Counted from the stretch's first letter, positions 1-9,869 are shown. The stretch is DNA of 64,000 bases from Bacteroidales bacterium (GCA_014860585.1 JACZJL010000107.1:1-64000), one strand, 5' to 3'. A program made the numbers and translations. The notes: generated by a model not told the origin, from the sequence alone.

Positions 1-2745
1 TTCCCAGAGAACACTTTCATCATTTTCTGCAGTGGCAGATAAACTCACTGTTTGCGACTCGCAAACCGACATGTCCTCTCCGGCAGAAACAGTTGCATTG
101 GGCAGGAAGGTCAGGGTAAAACAATGTTCGTCATCAGCACAAGGATTAAGGGCAAAGGCTTTGAGGCACAGCTCTGCTGAACCGTTAATCATATCCAGCT
201 CTCCCGGTTGGTAGGTTGTGTTCAGTTGATCCGGAGCATCAAAATATCCATCACCGCTTGTTGACCAGAAAAGTTGTTGGTAATTCACCGCAAAAGCATC
301 GCTGATCATATAAACCTCACCTGAACAAACTGAACTATGTTCTCCTGCAAAAACTATGGGTAAGCGGTTGAAGGAAATTAATAACTGATCACTGACCGAT
401 GGGCAAAAACTGCTGTTGGCAGTTAGGGTTATCATTACTTCACCATTGATGAGATCTTGATTGCCTGGGGAATAGGTCGTATTGAGTGAGCCTGGGTCAG
501 TAAAAATACCATTTCCGGAGGTTGTCCAAAAAACATCGGTGAAATTTTTTGCAGAGCCGTCTAAAACTATACTATCTTCAGTCTCACAGACTGTTTGATC
601 AGTACCTGCGTCCACTTGAAGTGCAGGTGACAGGGTTACCTGCATAAAGTCAGTACTATCAATGCAATTGGGGTGAGCGATGGCAGTTAAATTGAGCGTA
701 ACGGTACCTGAAGAGATATCGTTTACACCCGGATAATAAACTGTCTCAAGGGAAATTGGGTTGGTAAAGATGCCATCACCCGATGTTTGCCAAAGTACTG
801 ATTGTTCATTCAGTGCTATACCGTACAGAATTACCGATCCTGTTGCACAAATGGTTACATCTTCACCAGCATCAGCAATTGCATCCTCGCAACCTGCCAT
901 AATGGTAATCTGAATAAGATCAACCGCTGCAACATAGCATGGATCAAATGGAAATGCAGTTAGTGTTAGAGTGACACTCCCAAAATCAATTTCGCCCTGG
1001 CTGGGATAATAAACCGGGTTAATAATTGCCGGATTATTAAACAAGCCTGAGCCACTTGTAGACCATGCAATGCCAGATACTGAGTGCACAGTTGCATTAA
1101 TGATCGAAACACTGTCACCGGCAATAATTGTTAAATCGTTTCCTGCATCAGCAAATGGAGCTTGTTGGATAGTAATTGAAACATGATCAGTAGCATCGTC
1201 GCACTTGTCATTTGCAAAAGCAGTGATGGAAAGGTTCACATGCCCGTTCATGATATCAACTGCACCGGGAACATAGTCCGGATTTAGTGCTGATGCATCG
1301 GAAAAAACACCATCTCCATCGGTTGTCCAGAGAATGGATGTGTAATTCCCGGCAGTAGCGGCAAGGGGAACAATATCATCTGTTTCACAGATCGTTAAAT
1401 CATTACCTGCATTAACGTTAGGTGATTTTTCGACAGTTACCACCAATGTCGAAACAGCATCGCTGCATCCATTTATTGATGAGGCTGTTACAGACAACTG
1501 AACGATTCCGAAATCGATGTCCTGAGGGCCGGGAACGTATTCAGTAGTTAGGCTGTATGCATTGCTAAATGAACCATCTCCTTCAGATTCCCAGATAACG
1601 GAACTAAAATTCAAAGCGTTGGCTGTCAAAATCACAGATTGTGTCTGACAAATGGTAACATCTTCACCCGCAAAAACTGATGCGTGCGGGAGGAGGGATA
1701 AGATAAAACAACTTTCATCATCATCGCACGGCTCATCTGCAAAAGCTTTGAGGCATAATTCCACATAACCGTTGTTAATATCCTCTATACATGGATGGTA
1801 AATAGTATGCAGTTGATCAGGTGCTTCAAATTGACCACCACCTGATGTTGACCAGAGAAGATGATCAAAGTTTACAGCAAAAGCATCAATAGTAAAAAAT
1901 GTTGCGCCGGCGCAAACAGATGCGTTTTCTCCTGCAAAAACAATAGGCTTACGGGTAATGCTGACCATGACCTGATCATAAACTTCAGGACAAAAATCAC
2001 TATAGGCCGTAAGCGTAAGTGTTACCTCACCGCTATTGACATCTGCAATGCCAGGGTTATAAATGGCAAAAAGTGCACCTGCGTCGGAGAAGGAACCATC
2101 ACCTGATGTTGTCCACAAAATGGTTGAGAAGTTTGCGGCAGTTCCTGTTAAAACTGCTCCAATCTCACTTTCACAAATTGTTTGGTCATTTCCGGCATTC
2201 ACCTGAGGAAAAGGCGACAACGTTACTACGATGTAATCGGTATCATTTGCACAATCTGGTAAAGCAAAGGCTGTTAAGCTTAGATTTACTAACCCTGATG
2301 AAATATCGTCTGAGCCCGGAAAATACTGCGCTTCAAGTGCAGTAGCATCAGAAAAACTTCCATCACCTTCAGTTTGCCAAAGTACTGATTCTTCATACTC
2401 AGCCGAACCGGATAAATTCAGCCAAGCCACGGCACAAGTGGTGAAATCCTCACCTGCAAATGCAACTGCATCATCACAGTCGATCACAAAAGTAACTTCA
2501 ACCTGATCCACTGCTGAAACAGAGCATGGCTCAACCGGAAAAGCAGTCAGGGTGAGTACAACATTTCCATTGCTATAATCATCATTGCTTGGTTGGTAGA
2601 TCGGGTTCACGATTGCCGGATTACTGAATGTTCCTGTCCCGCTTGTAGTCCATTCCAGGCTTGACAAAAATTCCACAGATGCTGAGGTAATTGGAAAATC
2701 TTCACCAATCAACACAGTGGCATCATTTCCAGCATTAGCTACAGC
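1..2745 (-). repeat. Higher-order repeat, period 1587 bp (six units)
   Basis: The blocks beginning at about 2745 and about 1158 repeat the same order of unit subtypes: a Cys-less unit, a 'CxDA(I/V)A(D/F)AGED' unit, an 'AGxDQT(I/V)CE' unit, a 'VFAGE..SVC' unit, then 'AGED(V/M)(T/S)(I/V)C'. Matching landmarks (the codons for GND at 2722-2730 and 1135-1143, and TTGAGGCA at 1748 and 161) are each offset by exactly 1587 bp, which is 529 codons. An older block starts near 4592, 1848 bp upstream in coding direction, and has seven units. The second copy runs off the left edge. Confidence 0.75.
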
Positions 2746-5655
2746 TAAAGCTTGGATGGTAATTGTTAAACAATCAGCCACATCATTGCAAACACCCTGC
2801 CCGCCAGCAGTTAGACACAGTTGAACCGAGCCCGTCTCACGATCATTCATGCCGGGAGCATAAATTGGAGTCAATAATCCGGCATTGTTGAATGACCCAT
2901 CTCCGCTGGTTTCCCAGATCAAACCGTTGTAACTATAAGCAAAACCCGAAAGCTGCACCTCTTCGCTGGAACAAATCGTTATATTTTCACCAGCTTCTAC
3001 AATCGGTGAAGCGAAATAGTTGATTGTCGTGCAATCGGTCACATCATAGCAAACAGAGTTGCCCATCGCAGTTAAACACAGCTCTGCAAAGCCTATAATC
3101 AAATCATTTTCACCGGGCGAATAGACCGGGTTTATCGTTCCAATATCATCAAAAATACCATCGCCATTTGTAGTCCAGATTAGTTCAGTATAGTTATCAG
3201 CGGTTGCATCAATCATTACCGGCTGATTGCCACAAACCGAAAGATCAGGCCCCGCATCGGCAGATGGTGAATGTTGGATAAAGAGGGTCAGGCAATCTGA
3301 CACACTTTCACAATCCTCTATACCAGAAGCTGAAAGGCAAAGTAAAACCTGACCGTTATTAATGTCTGAAATTCCCGGTGTATAAACCGGGTTCAGTGTT
3401 TGAGCATCATTGAATAATCCGTCCCCGTAAGTTGTCCAGAGAATTGTTCCAGAATTTTCGGCTGTCCCGGATAAAGGAACTATTTCATTTTGACAAAAAG
3501 ATAAATCATCGCCAGCATAAACTATCGGAGGTGCCTGAAAGTAAACGGTGATACAATCTTCAGCAATGCCACAGCCATTGATGCCAAAGGCTGTCAGGCA
3601 AAAAGTCGCAAAACCATTAAGAAGGTCATTTGCACCAGGTGTATAAAATGGTTGTAAGTGGTTTGGATCATTGAATATACCGTCCCCATTGGTCTCCCAG
3701 GTAAGCAGTTCATAGTATTGAGCCTCTCCGGATAATTGGATCATATAATTTGAGCAAGCTATAAAATCTGAGCCTGCAAAAACCACTGGCAAATGTTGAA
3801 TAAACAGCGTAAGGAAATCTTCAACTTCACCACACCCCTGGTTACCATATGCTTTTAAAGATAGATGTACTGATCCTAGTTGTACATCCGACGGGCCGTG
3901 CTGGTAAACCGGACTAAGTGACTGTGGATTGATAAAAACTCCGTCACCGGAAGTTTGCCAAACAAACCCGGAATAATTCCCTGCAGTGCCAGATAGCTGA
4001 TATTGCATACCTTCGCATATCGTTGCATCTTCGCCAACTTGAACATTGGCCTTTCCAGTGATGTTTACAATCAGGCAGTCTGTAGAATTCTCAAAACCCT
4101 CGTAGGCAAATGCTGTCAGACACAAGGAAACCGTTCCGGTCTGTTTGTCATTTGTTCCGGGATGATAAACCGGATTGAGCAGGAATGGATTCTCGAAAAA
4201 ACCATCTCCGGTGGTATTCCATTCCAGTGAAGCATAAAAAGCAGCATTGGCTTCAATTAACAAAACATCTTCATCACTGCAGATCAATTGATCTGAACCG
4301 GCATCAGCTATGGCATGATGACCACCGGTGTTGACTATTGAAAGTGTTAGGGTATCCGATGAAATGATCGAACAGGGCGCTATGGGTTGAGCAATAAGGA
4401 TAAGATCAACTTGTCCAGATATTTCATCCGTCATCCCATGCACATAGGTGGAGATTACTGCTGAAGCGTTTTCAAAAACCCCGTCTCCGGTTGTAATCCA
4501 TTGTACTTCAGAATAATTATCAGCGGAGGACCCTATAGTGACAAAATGTTCCCCGGCATTAATTTCAGCATCTGCACCTGCAAAAACTTCTGCAAGGGGA
4601 GTAATTACAACAGATTTACTGAGTGTGGTTCCAGTACTGCAATAAGTTTTTGGACCGGCAAAGAGAGTAAGCGTGAAAGAACCATTGGCCTTGTCATTTG
4701 GACCGGGATAGTACTTTGGATTTAAAATATTGGTCGAACTTAATGTTCCATCACCACTGGTTGACCATGAAAGAACATCGCTTTCAAACACCTCTGCTGC
4801 TAATTGTAAATAACTGTTTGTTATACACAGGGAATCAGTATTTGGGCCAAAAGAAATGATTTGAGGAAGGGGTTGTATGAAAAGTGTTACATCTTTTGTT
4901 GCAGGAATCGAACAGGGTGCAATGGGAAGCGCATTTAATGTTACTATCGTTCCCTTGTTTGCCAAATCCTGTGGGCCTGGTGTATAAACTGTTGGTTTTA
5001 TAGTTGGATTTGAAAAAGTACCATCACCCTGGGTAGTCCATAATATTCCGGAATTGTTGGAAACACTCCCATTGAGAGAAAATGTCTGACCCTGGCAGCG
5101 ACGAATAATTGCAGGTCCTGATGCGGTGGGCCCCGGCAAATAGGATATGCAAAGATTGTCGCAAACGGAGGCCACACATGGATTTATGGCCTGTGCACTG
5201 ATGGTGAGCGTTACTCCGTTCGTGATATCGCTATTTGAAGGGATATACTGTGTAACAGGTGAACTGGGATTTGTAAAAGTTCCTGATCCGTTTGTGGTCC
5301 AGGCAACAGAACTGTAATTGGTAACAGAGGGCTCTAAAATGATGGTTTCATTGCCACAGGCGCTCCTGTCTTCACCTGCACTAACGATTGGTATGGGTAG
5401 CACGGTAAGCTGTAAATCGTCAGTTGCAATTAGCGAACATGGACTAAGTGGCTCCGCAGAAAAAACAAGTGTTACTGAACCATTTGCAATATCCTGAACC
5501 CCTGGTGTATATATAGCACAAGACTGTAATGGAGTATTGAATGTCCCGTCACCGCTCGTATTCCATTGTGTATTCAGTGAATTGGTGGACACTCCTGTAA
5601 CGGTAAATGTTTGATTAGCACATATTTCCCCATCATTCCCTGCCGAAGCGGAAGG
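1..5655 (-). repeat. Tandem array of ~264-bp protein-coding units (21 full + 1 partial)
   Basis: Reading the minus strand, units start with a GxDxxxC motif and contain W-x-T-x-G-D-G-x-F about 30 residues later. I count 21 complete units and a 22nd cut by the window edge. Spacing is close to 88 codons. Three units (starting near 4592, 2745 and 1158) lack the first Cys: they read AGADAEINAGEH, AGNDATVLIGED and AGNDLTIIAGDS. They mark the boundaries of larger repeat blocks. Unit-to-unit DNA identity is moderate by eye, so this is an old, diverged array rather than a recent satellite. Confidence 0.85.
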
Positions 5656-6531
5656 GTGATCATGAACAACAACAGTAAGCTGATGTGTAGAGGTGTAATT
5701 TGGATCGGTCACTGTTAAATAAAAGTCAGTGGTAACATCGAGAGTAACAGGAGGGGGCGTTTGGACATTGGAAGTTAATATCGGCGGGTTTGATGTCCAT
5801 GAAAAAGTATATGGCCCTCCTGCCCCAACAAATTCATTGGCATTCATGGCTACCTGGCTGTTTATACAAACCGGATTTTCTGATGCACTAATATAAAAAT
5901 CGAGGTTGGTAACCGCCTTCATATTCATCACCATTGATAATGATGTCGGGTACCATCGGCCATTAGTGACATAACCGGTACTCACGTAATACGATATGAC
6001 CGTAACAATGTACTCCTTCTGGGTCTCCCAAAGAAAAAATCTGAATTCGATCAGTTCTCCACCCGAAAATCCATCCTTAATCGGGGTTGTGTTGTCATCA
6101 CCAAATAAAGTTAGGATTACATTCTCCGTGCCTGTCCACATCCTGGCGCCACCACATACCCTTACACCATTGCGAAGAAAAAACCCTCCCATATAATCTC
6201 CGGGTTGCAACGGAATGTCATTTATTCGTGGATTGGCAGCAAGGTTAATAATATAACCATGAATTGTTCCAGTGTTTACAGGTGTATCCCAAACTGGCGG
6301 AAATCCTGATCCACGGGTGTTTTCAACCTGAAGCAAAGAATCCAGAATCTGTTTCTTTCTTTCTTCCGTCAGATCATCAAGAAAATAGTTGGTAACAGCA
6401 CTATTTTCGAAATTGAATTGGCTGGCTGAGTCTGCTCCTGGCTCAGCGGCCCGAAGCGACGAAGCAGCAAGCATTTCAATAACAACCAGTAAAAACACTA
6501 CGCTTGCAAATCTCTTGTAAAAACAGTACAT
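1..6531 (-). CDS. Giant secreted repeat adhesin-like protein, 3' end outside window
   Basis: Open without a stop from the ATG at 6531 to the left edge, 2177 codons so far. Residues about 1-28 look like a signal peptide ending near 'ASSLRAA'. Residues about 85-210 form an N-terminal domain containing 'GDYMGGFF', 'VCGGARMW' and 'LFGDDNTTPIKDGF', a pattern I associate with large Bacteroidota surface proteins. One PKD-like domain follows, then at least 21 complete Ig/PKD-like units of about 88 residues. Each unit has AGxDxxIC, WxTSGDGxF, LxPxYxPGxxD, LxLTAF and one later Cys, so two Cys per unit could pair. By analogy with family members the missing C-terminus should carry a T9SS-type anchoring or sorting domain; this is not visible. 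The start is preceded by an unusual G6-containing purine run. Function as an adhesin or surface filament is inferred from architecture only. Confidence 0.88.
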   Translation of the reverse strand, partial: MYCFYKRFASVVFLLVVIEMLAASSLRAAEPGADSASQFNFENSAVTNYFLDDLTEERKKQILDSLLQVENTRGSGFPPVWDTPVNTGTIHGYIINLAANPRINDIPLQPGDYMGGFFLRNGVRVCGGARMWTGTENVILTLFGDDNTTPIKDGFSGGELIEFRFFLWETQKEYIVTVISYYVSTGYVTNGRWYPTSLSMVMNMKAVTNLDFYISASENPVCINSQVAMNANEFVGAGGPYTFSWTSNPPILTSNVQTPPPVTLDVTTDFYLTVTDPNYTSTHQLTVVVHDHPSASAGNDGEICANQTFTVTGVSTNSLNTQWNTSGDGTFNTPLQSCAIYTPGVQDIANGSVTLVFSAEPLSPCSLIATDDLQLTVLPIPIVSAGEDRSACGNETIILEPSVTNYSSVAWTTNGSGTFTNPSSPVTQYIPSNSDITNGVTLTISAQAINPCVASVCDNLCISYLPGPTASGPAIIRRCQGQTFSLNGSVSNNSGILWTTQGDGTFSNPTIKPTVYTPGPQDLANKGTIVTLNALPIAPCSIPATKDVTLFIQPLPQIISFGPNTDSLCITNSYLQLAAEVFESDVLSWSTSGDGTLSSTNILNPKYYPGPNDKANGSFTLTLFAGPKTYCSTGTTLSKSVVITPLAEVFAGADAEINAGEHFVTIGSSADNYSEVQWITTGDGVFENASAVISTYVHGMTDEISGQVDLILIAQPIAPCSIISSDTLTLSIVNTGGHHAIADAGSDQLICSDEDVLLIEANAAFYASLEWNTTGDGFFENPFLLNPVYHPGTNDKQTGTVSLCLTAFAYEGFENSTDCLIVNITGKANVQVGEDATICEGMQYQLSGTAGNYSGFVWQTSGDGVFINPQSLSPVYQHGPSDVQLGSVHLSLKAYGNQGCGEVEDFLTLFIQHLPVVFAGSDFIACSNYMIQLSGEAQYYELLTWETNGDGIFNDPNHLQPFYTPGANDLLNGFATFCLTAFGINGCGIAEDCITVYFQAPPIVYAGDDLSFCQNEIVPLSGTAENSGTILWTTYGDGLFNDAQTLNPVYTPGISDINNGQVLLCLSASGIEDCESVSDCLTLFIQHSPSADAGPDLSVCGNQPVMIDATADNYTELIWTTNGDGIFDDIGTINPVYSPGENDLIIGFAELCLTAMGNSVCYDVTDCTTINYFASPIVEAGENITICSSEEVQLSGFAYSYNGLIWETSGDGSFNNAGLLTPIYAPGMNDRETGSVQLCLTAGGQGVCNDVADCLTITIQALAVANAGNDATVLIGEDFPITSASVEFLSSLEWTTSGTGTFSNPAIVNPIYQPSNDDYSNGNVVLTLTAFPVEPCSVSAVDQVEVTFVIDCDDAVAFAGEDFTTCAVAWLNLSGSAEYEESVLWQTEGDGSFSDATALEAQYFPGSDDISSGLVNLSLTAFALPDCANDTDYIVVTLSPFPQVNAGNDQTICESEIGAVLTGTAANFSTILWTTSGDGSFSDAGALFAIYNPGIADVNSGEVTLTLTAYSDFCPEVYDQVMVSITRKPIVFAGENASVCAGATFFTIDAFAVNFDHLLWSTSGGGQFEAPDQLHTIYHPCIEDINNGYVELCLKAFADEPCDDDESCFILSLLPHASVFAGEDVTICQTQSVILTANALNFSSVIWESEGDGSFSNAYSLTTEYVPGPQDIDFGIVQLSVTASSINGCSDAVSTLVVTVEKSPNVNAGNDLTICETDDIVPLAATAGNYTSILWTTDGDGVFSDASALNPDYVPGAVDIMNGHVNLSITAFANDKCDDATDHVSITIQQAPFADAGNDLTIIAGDSVSIINATVHSVSGIAWSTSGSGLFNNPAIINPVYYPSQGEIDFGSVTLTLTAFPFDPCYVAAVDLIQITIMAGCEDAIADAGEDVTICATGSVILYGIALNEQSVLWQTSGDGIFTNPISLETVYYPGVNDISSGTVTLNLTAIAHPNCIDSTDFMQVTLSPALQVDAGTDQTVCETEDSIVLDGSAKNFTDVFWTTSGNGIFTDPGSLNTTYSPGNQDLINGEVMITLTANSSFCPSVSDQLLISFNRLPIVFAGEHSSVCSGEVYMISDAFAVNYQQLFWSTSGDGYFDAPDQLNTTYQPGELDMINGSAELCLKAFALNPCADDEHCFTLTFLPNATVSAGEDMSVCESQTVSLSATAENDESVLWE

Positions 6532-6847
6532 ATTTCCCCCCTTCTTTATGAAGATTCGATCATTAAATTCCACATCTTAAAATGCAGAAATCACTTTAAT
6601 TGGTTTTGGAGATATTGTACTTGGCTTGTTTAAAACAACATTATCACTTGTTAATAACTTGCGGTGGTAAAAATATTAATAATCCTCACTTATCAAATAA
6701 AAAAATATATCAAAAAAATTGATTATTGTCATAATATTTTGTTTTTCAGTATTTTACAATTTCCTTAAAATAGAAATTTTTACACAGTATAAATAGTGTA
6801 CCGGAAAATTAAAAGTTAAAAACAATTATTTTTATTGTTGAAAACTT
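6532..6847. other. AT-rich intergenic region upstream of the adhesin gene
   Basis: This 316-bp gap lies between the start of the adhesin gene and the stop of the symporter gene, both on the minus strand. It is very AT-rich and contains no supportable ORF. I found no clear TAnnTTTG box for the minus strand. The last bases before the adhesin ATG read AAGAAGGGGGGAAAT, an uncommonly purine- and G-rich leader for this phylum. A palindrome at 6811-6849 is listed separately. Confidence 0.5.
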
Positions 6848-6849
6848 TT
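6811..6849 (-). terminator. Possible AT-rich hairpin terminator after the symporter gene
   Basis: Arms AAAAGTT (6811-6817) and AACTTTT (6843-6849) are perfect complements. An inner pair ACAAT/ATTGT is separated by a small internal loop. The hairpin overlaps the symporter stop codon and is rich in A/T on both sides. The stem has almost no G/C, so termination strength is doubtful. Confidence 0.3.
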
Positions 6850-8062
6850 AATCTGTTTTCAGCATTTCGCCTTCAATCTTTGCAATGATCACAGCCCCAC
6901 ATGTATCGCTCCATACATTTACAGTGGTTCTGAACATGTCGAGAATGCGGTCAACTGCCAAAATCAGCCCAACCCCTTCTAAAGGTAGTCCGACAGCAGA
7001 AAGAACAATAGTTATCATCACCAGTCCGGCCATCGGGATTCCTGCAGCTCCAATTGAGGCGAGCAACGCCGTAATAACAACAATGACTTGCTGAACGAAG
7101 CTAAGCTCTACTCCATAAGCCTGGGCTATGAAAATTACAGCAACGCATTCATACAGTGCCGTTCCGTCCATGTTGATAGTTGCACCTAAAGGCAAGGTGA
7201 AACTGCATATTTTGTTTGAAACCCCTGAATTGTTCTCCACAGCCTGAATTGTAAGTGGTAGCGTTGCACTTGAGGAAGAGGTGGAAAATGCAGTAAGTAA
7301 AGGTGTTTGCATACACCTGAAATGCTTCATTGGTTTTGTTTTACCAACTAATTTCACGAGTAACGGAAGGGTAATGATCGAGTGAATTGCAAGCCCTGTA
7401 ATGACTACCAACATATAAAGACCCATACTTTGCATCAGTCCAGACAAATCGTTCTGTTGAGCTACTTTCTCGGCTACAAGCCCAAAAATACCGAACGGTG
7501 TGAATTTAATGATAAACAATGTCAGTTTCATCATGACCTCAAAAACAGCGTTGAAAAAACCTGTCAACATTTCCTGATAATCAGTCTTTACGCGGGTGAT
7601 GAAAAAACCAAACAACATGGCAAAAAATATAACCGAAAGCATCTGACCATTGGAAGACATCGCATTGAAAATGTTGTCAGGAATTATTTTAATCAGCGTT
7701 GTGGCAAGGGTGTCACTCTCCATACCAAGATCCACTTGTTGTTTCAAATTCAGGTCTGCACCTATTCCCGGCTTGAAAATATTGACAAGAACAAGCCCTG
7801 TGAAGATTGCAAAAACACTTGTTGTCAAATAATAAATGATTGTTTTGATGCCAAGTCTGCCAATGTTATCTGCATTTCCTATGTTCGTGATACCCGATAT
7901 AATGGAACTGATGATGAGTGGAATAATGATCATTTTGAGCGCCCTGAGAAAAATCTCGCCCATCCATGAAACATAACCAACATAACCTTTAAAAAAAATT
8001 CCGAATAAAACGGCAAGAATCAATGCAATCAGAATTTGCCAGTGCAGCTCAATTTTTTTCAT
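6848..8062 (-). CDS. Dicarboxylate/glutamate:cation symporter (DAACS family)
   Basis: Inner-membrane secondary transporter that takes up dicarboxylates or acidic amino acids with Na+ or H+ (GltP/GltT/DctA family). Visible family marks are the serine-rich hairpin motif 'SSSSATLPLT', the 'NMDGTALY' substrate/ion-binding motif and the C-terminal 'DRILDMFRTTVNVWSD' helix, with hydrophobic segments throughout. The length of about 404 residues is normal. I chose the ATG at 8062 (MKKIELHWQILIAL), which fits the usual short N-terminus. An ATG at 8077 and a TTG at 8092 are in frame and possible. It is transcribed alone, head to head with the Asp-box protein gene at 8243. The exact substrate cannot be read from the sequence. 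Confidence 0.93.
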   Translation of the reverse strand: MKKIELHWQILIALILAVLFGIFFKGYVGYVSWMGEIFLRALKMIIIPLIISSIISGITNIGNADNIGRLGIKTIIYYLTTSVFAIFTGLVLVNIFKPGIGADLNLKQQVDLGMESDTLATTLIKIIPDNIFNAMSSNGQMLSVIFFAMLFGFFITRVKTDYQEMLTGFFNAVFEVMMKLTLFIIKFTPFGIFGLVAEKVAQQNDLSGLMQSMGLYMLVVITGLAIHSIITLPLLVKLVGKTKPMKHFRCMQTPLLTAFSTSSSSATLPLTIQAVENNSGVSNKICSFTLPLGATINMDGTALYECVAVIFIAQAYGVELSFVQQVIVVITALLASIGAAGIPMAGLVMITIVLSAVGLPLEGVGLILAVDRILDMFRTTVNVWSDTCGAVIIAKIEGEMLKTD

Positions 8063-8242
8063 ATCAATGTCTTTCATGATCCGAATACACAACCATGTTG
8101 GGTTATTCTTATTTTTTGGGCTAAAGTATAATATTTATCCAAAACAGACCATGATGTTGTTTCCAATGACGTTGATTAGTTTTTACAAATACCGGATTAT
8201 CAGATTTTATATACTTTTACCCATTGAATTAAATTTTGCAAA

Positions 8243-9811
8243 ATGAAAATTATACAGTTACTGTTACTGCTCGGTTTTTTATTCTTCAACTCATTGGTTT
8301 TTAGTCAACACGAAAACATTATGATTGTAAATGTGGATGGCCCGAATGAACCAACTATTGCTATTGATCCCAATAATACCAACCGACTGATAGGTGGATC
8401 CAACCTCAATTTCTATTTTTATTCTGACGACGGAGGCTACACCTGGCAATATGGTGTACTTACTTCTGCATCTCTGGGTGTTTGGGGCGACCCGGTAACT
8501 ATGGTGGATAATAACGGACATTATTACTTTTTCCACCTCTCCAATCCGCCAAGCGGCAACTGGATCGACAGGATAGTCTGCCAGAAATCAACCGATGGTG
8601 GTGTTACCTGGAATGAAGGAACTTATATGGGGCTGAACGGTACTAAAGCCCAGGACAAACACTGGGTAATCATTGACCGGAACAATGGAAATATTTATGT
8701 AACATGGACCCAATTTGACAGTTATGGAAGTTCCAACCCAAGCCACCGAAGCAACATCATGTTTTCAAAATCAACTGACGGTGGAATGACTTGGTCGCCG
8801 GCGCTGAGGATAAATGAAGTGGATGGCGATTGTATCGACAGCGACAATACAGTGGAAGGATCGGTTCCGGCTGTTGGGCCAAACGGTGAGATTTACGCCT
8901 CATGGTCTGGGCCTTCCGGACTTGTTTTCGATAAATCCTTAGACCAGGGTGAAACCTGGCTTGAAAATGATATTTTTATTTCTGATCTTCCGGGAGGCTG
9001 GGACATAGCCATACCCGGGATTTACCGCGCTAATGGCTTCCCTGTGACTGTCTGTGACCTGAGCGGAGGACCCAATCATGGCACAATTTATATCAACTGG
9101 TCAGATCAGCGAAACGGAGAAGATGACACCGATGTATGGCTGATCAAATCCACCGATGGCGGCGAAACATGGTCGGAGCGAAAGCGGGTAAACAATGACC
9201 CGCCGGGCAATCAACAGTTTTTCACATGGATGACTATTGACCAGGTGACCGGCTACCTCCATGTTGTGTTTTACGACCGTCGAAATTATACAGATAACCA
9301 GACTGATGTGTATATGGCCGTTTCGAAAGATGGAGGTAATACCTTCTTCAACTATAAAGTAAGCGAAGAACCTTTCATACCCAACTCATGGATTTTCTTT
9401 GGTGACTATAACAATGTAACCGCACATGACAACGTAATCAGACCAGTATGGACTAGGATGCATGACGGGCAACGCAGCATAATGACCGCGATCATTGATA
9501 GCCAGATACTTTCAGTCGAAAACGCACAAACACCCGTCATTCCATTTGCCCTGGAGCAAAACTACCCAAACCCTTTTTATGGCAGCACAGGTTTTTCTTT
9601 CCGGTTAAAGCGGGCTTCAACAATTTCGTTGAAAATTTTTGATTTATTCGGACGTGAGGTGGCTACCCTGGTGGATGATGAATACCGATTTCCCGGCAAT
9701 TATACAGTTCATTTCGATTCGAGGGCTTACCAGTTAAGCCCGGGCGTTTATTATTTTTCCCTTTCAGGAAACGAGGTTAACCAGGTCAGAAAAATGATCA
9801 TCGAACGATAA
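8243..9811 (+). CDS. Secreted Asp-box (BNR repeat) protein with T9SS sorting domain
   Basis: 522 residues. The signal peptide is MKIIQLLLLLGFLFFNSLVF plus SQ. At least five Asp-box motifs of the S/T-x-D-x-G-x-T-W type are visible: STDGGVTW, STDGGMTW, SLDQGETW, STDGGETW, SKDGGNTF. This predicts a sialidase-like beta-propeller. I do not see the Arg-containing RIP motif of true sialidases, so glycosidase activity should not be assumed. The C-terminus (about residue 435 onward) is a type A T9SS sorting domain with 'LEQNYPNPF', 'IFDLFGREVATLV', 'PGVYYFSLSG' and a basic end 'RKMIIER'. It should therefore be exported through the outer membrane and surface-attached or released. A near-consensus -7 box TACTTTTA lies at 8212-8219. 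Confidence 0.88.
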   Translation: MKIIQLLLLLGFLFFNSLVFSQHENIMIVNVDGPNEPTIAIDPNNTNRLIGGSNLNFYFYSDDGGYTWQYGVLTSASLGVWGDPVTMVDNNGHYYFFHLSNPPSGNWIDRIVCQKSTDGGVTWNEGTYMGLNGTKAQDKHWVIIDRNNGNIYVTWTQFDSYGSSNPSHRSNIMFSKSTDGGMTWSPALRINEVDGDCIDSDNTVEGSVPAVGPNGEIYASWSGPSGLVFDKSLDQGETWLENDIFISDLPGGWDIAIPGIYRANGFPVTVCDLSGGPNHGTIYINWSDQRNGEDDTDVWLIKSTDGGETWSERKRVNNDPPGNQQFFTWMTIDQVTGYLHVVFYDRRNYTDNQTDVYMAVSKDGGNTFFNYKVSEEPFIPNSWIFFGDYNNVTAHDNVIRPVWTRMHDGQRSIMTAIIDSQILSVENAQTPVIPFALEQNYPNPFYGSTGFSFRLKRASTISLKIFDLFGREVATLVDDEYRFPGNYTVHFDSRAYQLSPGVYYFSLSGNEVNQVRKMIIER

Positions 9812-9869
9812 ATCATACGCAAATACCTGGTTGATTGTTTAATAAGTGTTTCATTTAAACTTTTGAATA

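Noticed and set aside
1-5655. Possible CRISPR or satellite DNA in the left-end repeat region
   Set aside because: Spacing is codon-phased at about 88 codons, no short identical direct repeats with unique spacers exist, and the protein motif explains the periodicity.
7382-7969. 195-codon plus-strand frame opposite the symporter gene
   Set aside because: Fully antisense to a clear DAACS transporter; composition is Cys/His/Asn-rich and non-protein-like.
8243-9811. Calling the Asp-box protein a sialidase
   Set aside because: Asp boxes are present but the N-terminal Arg RIP motif and a clear catalytic Tyr/Glu set were not seen, so only the fold is supported.
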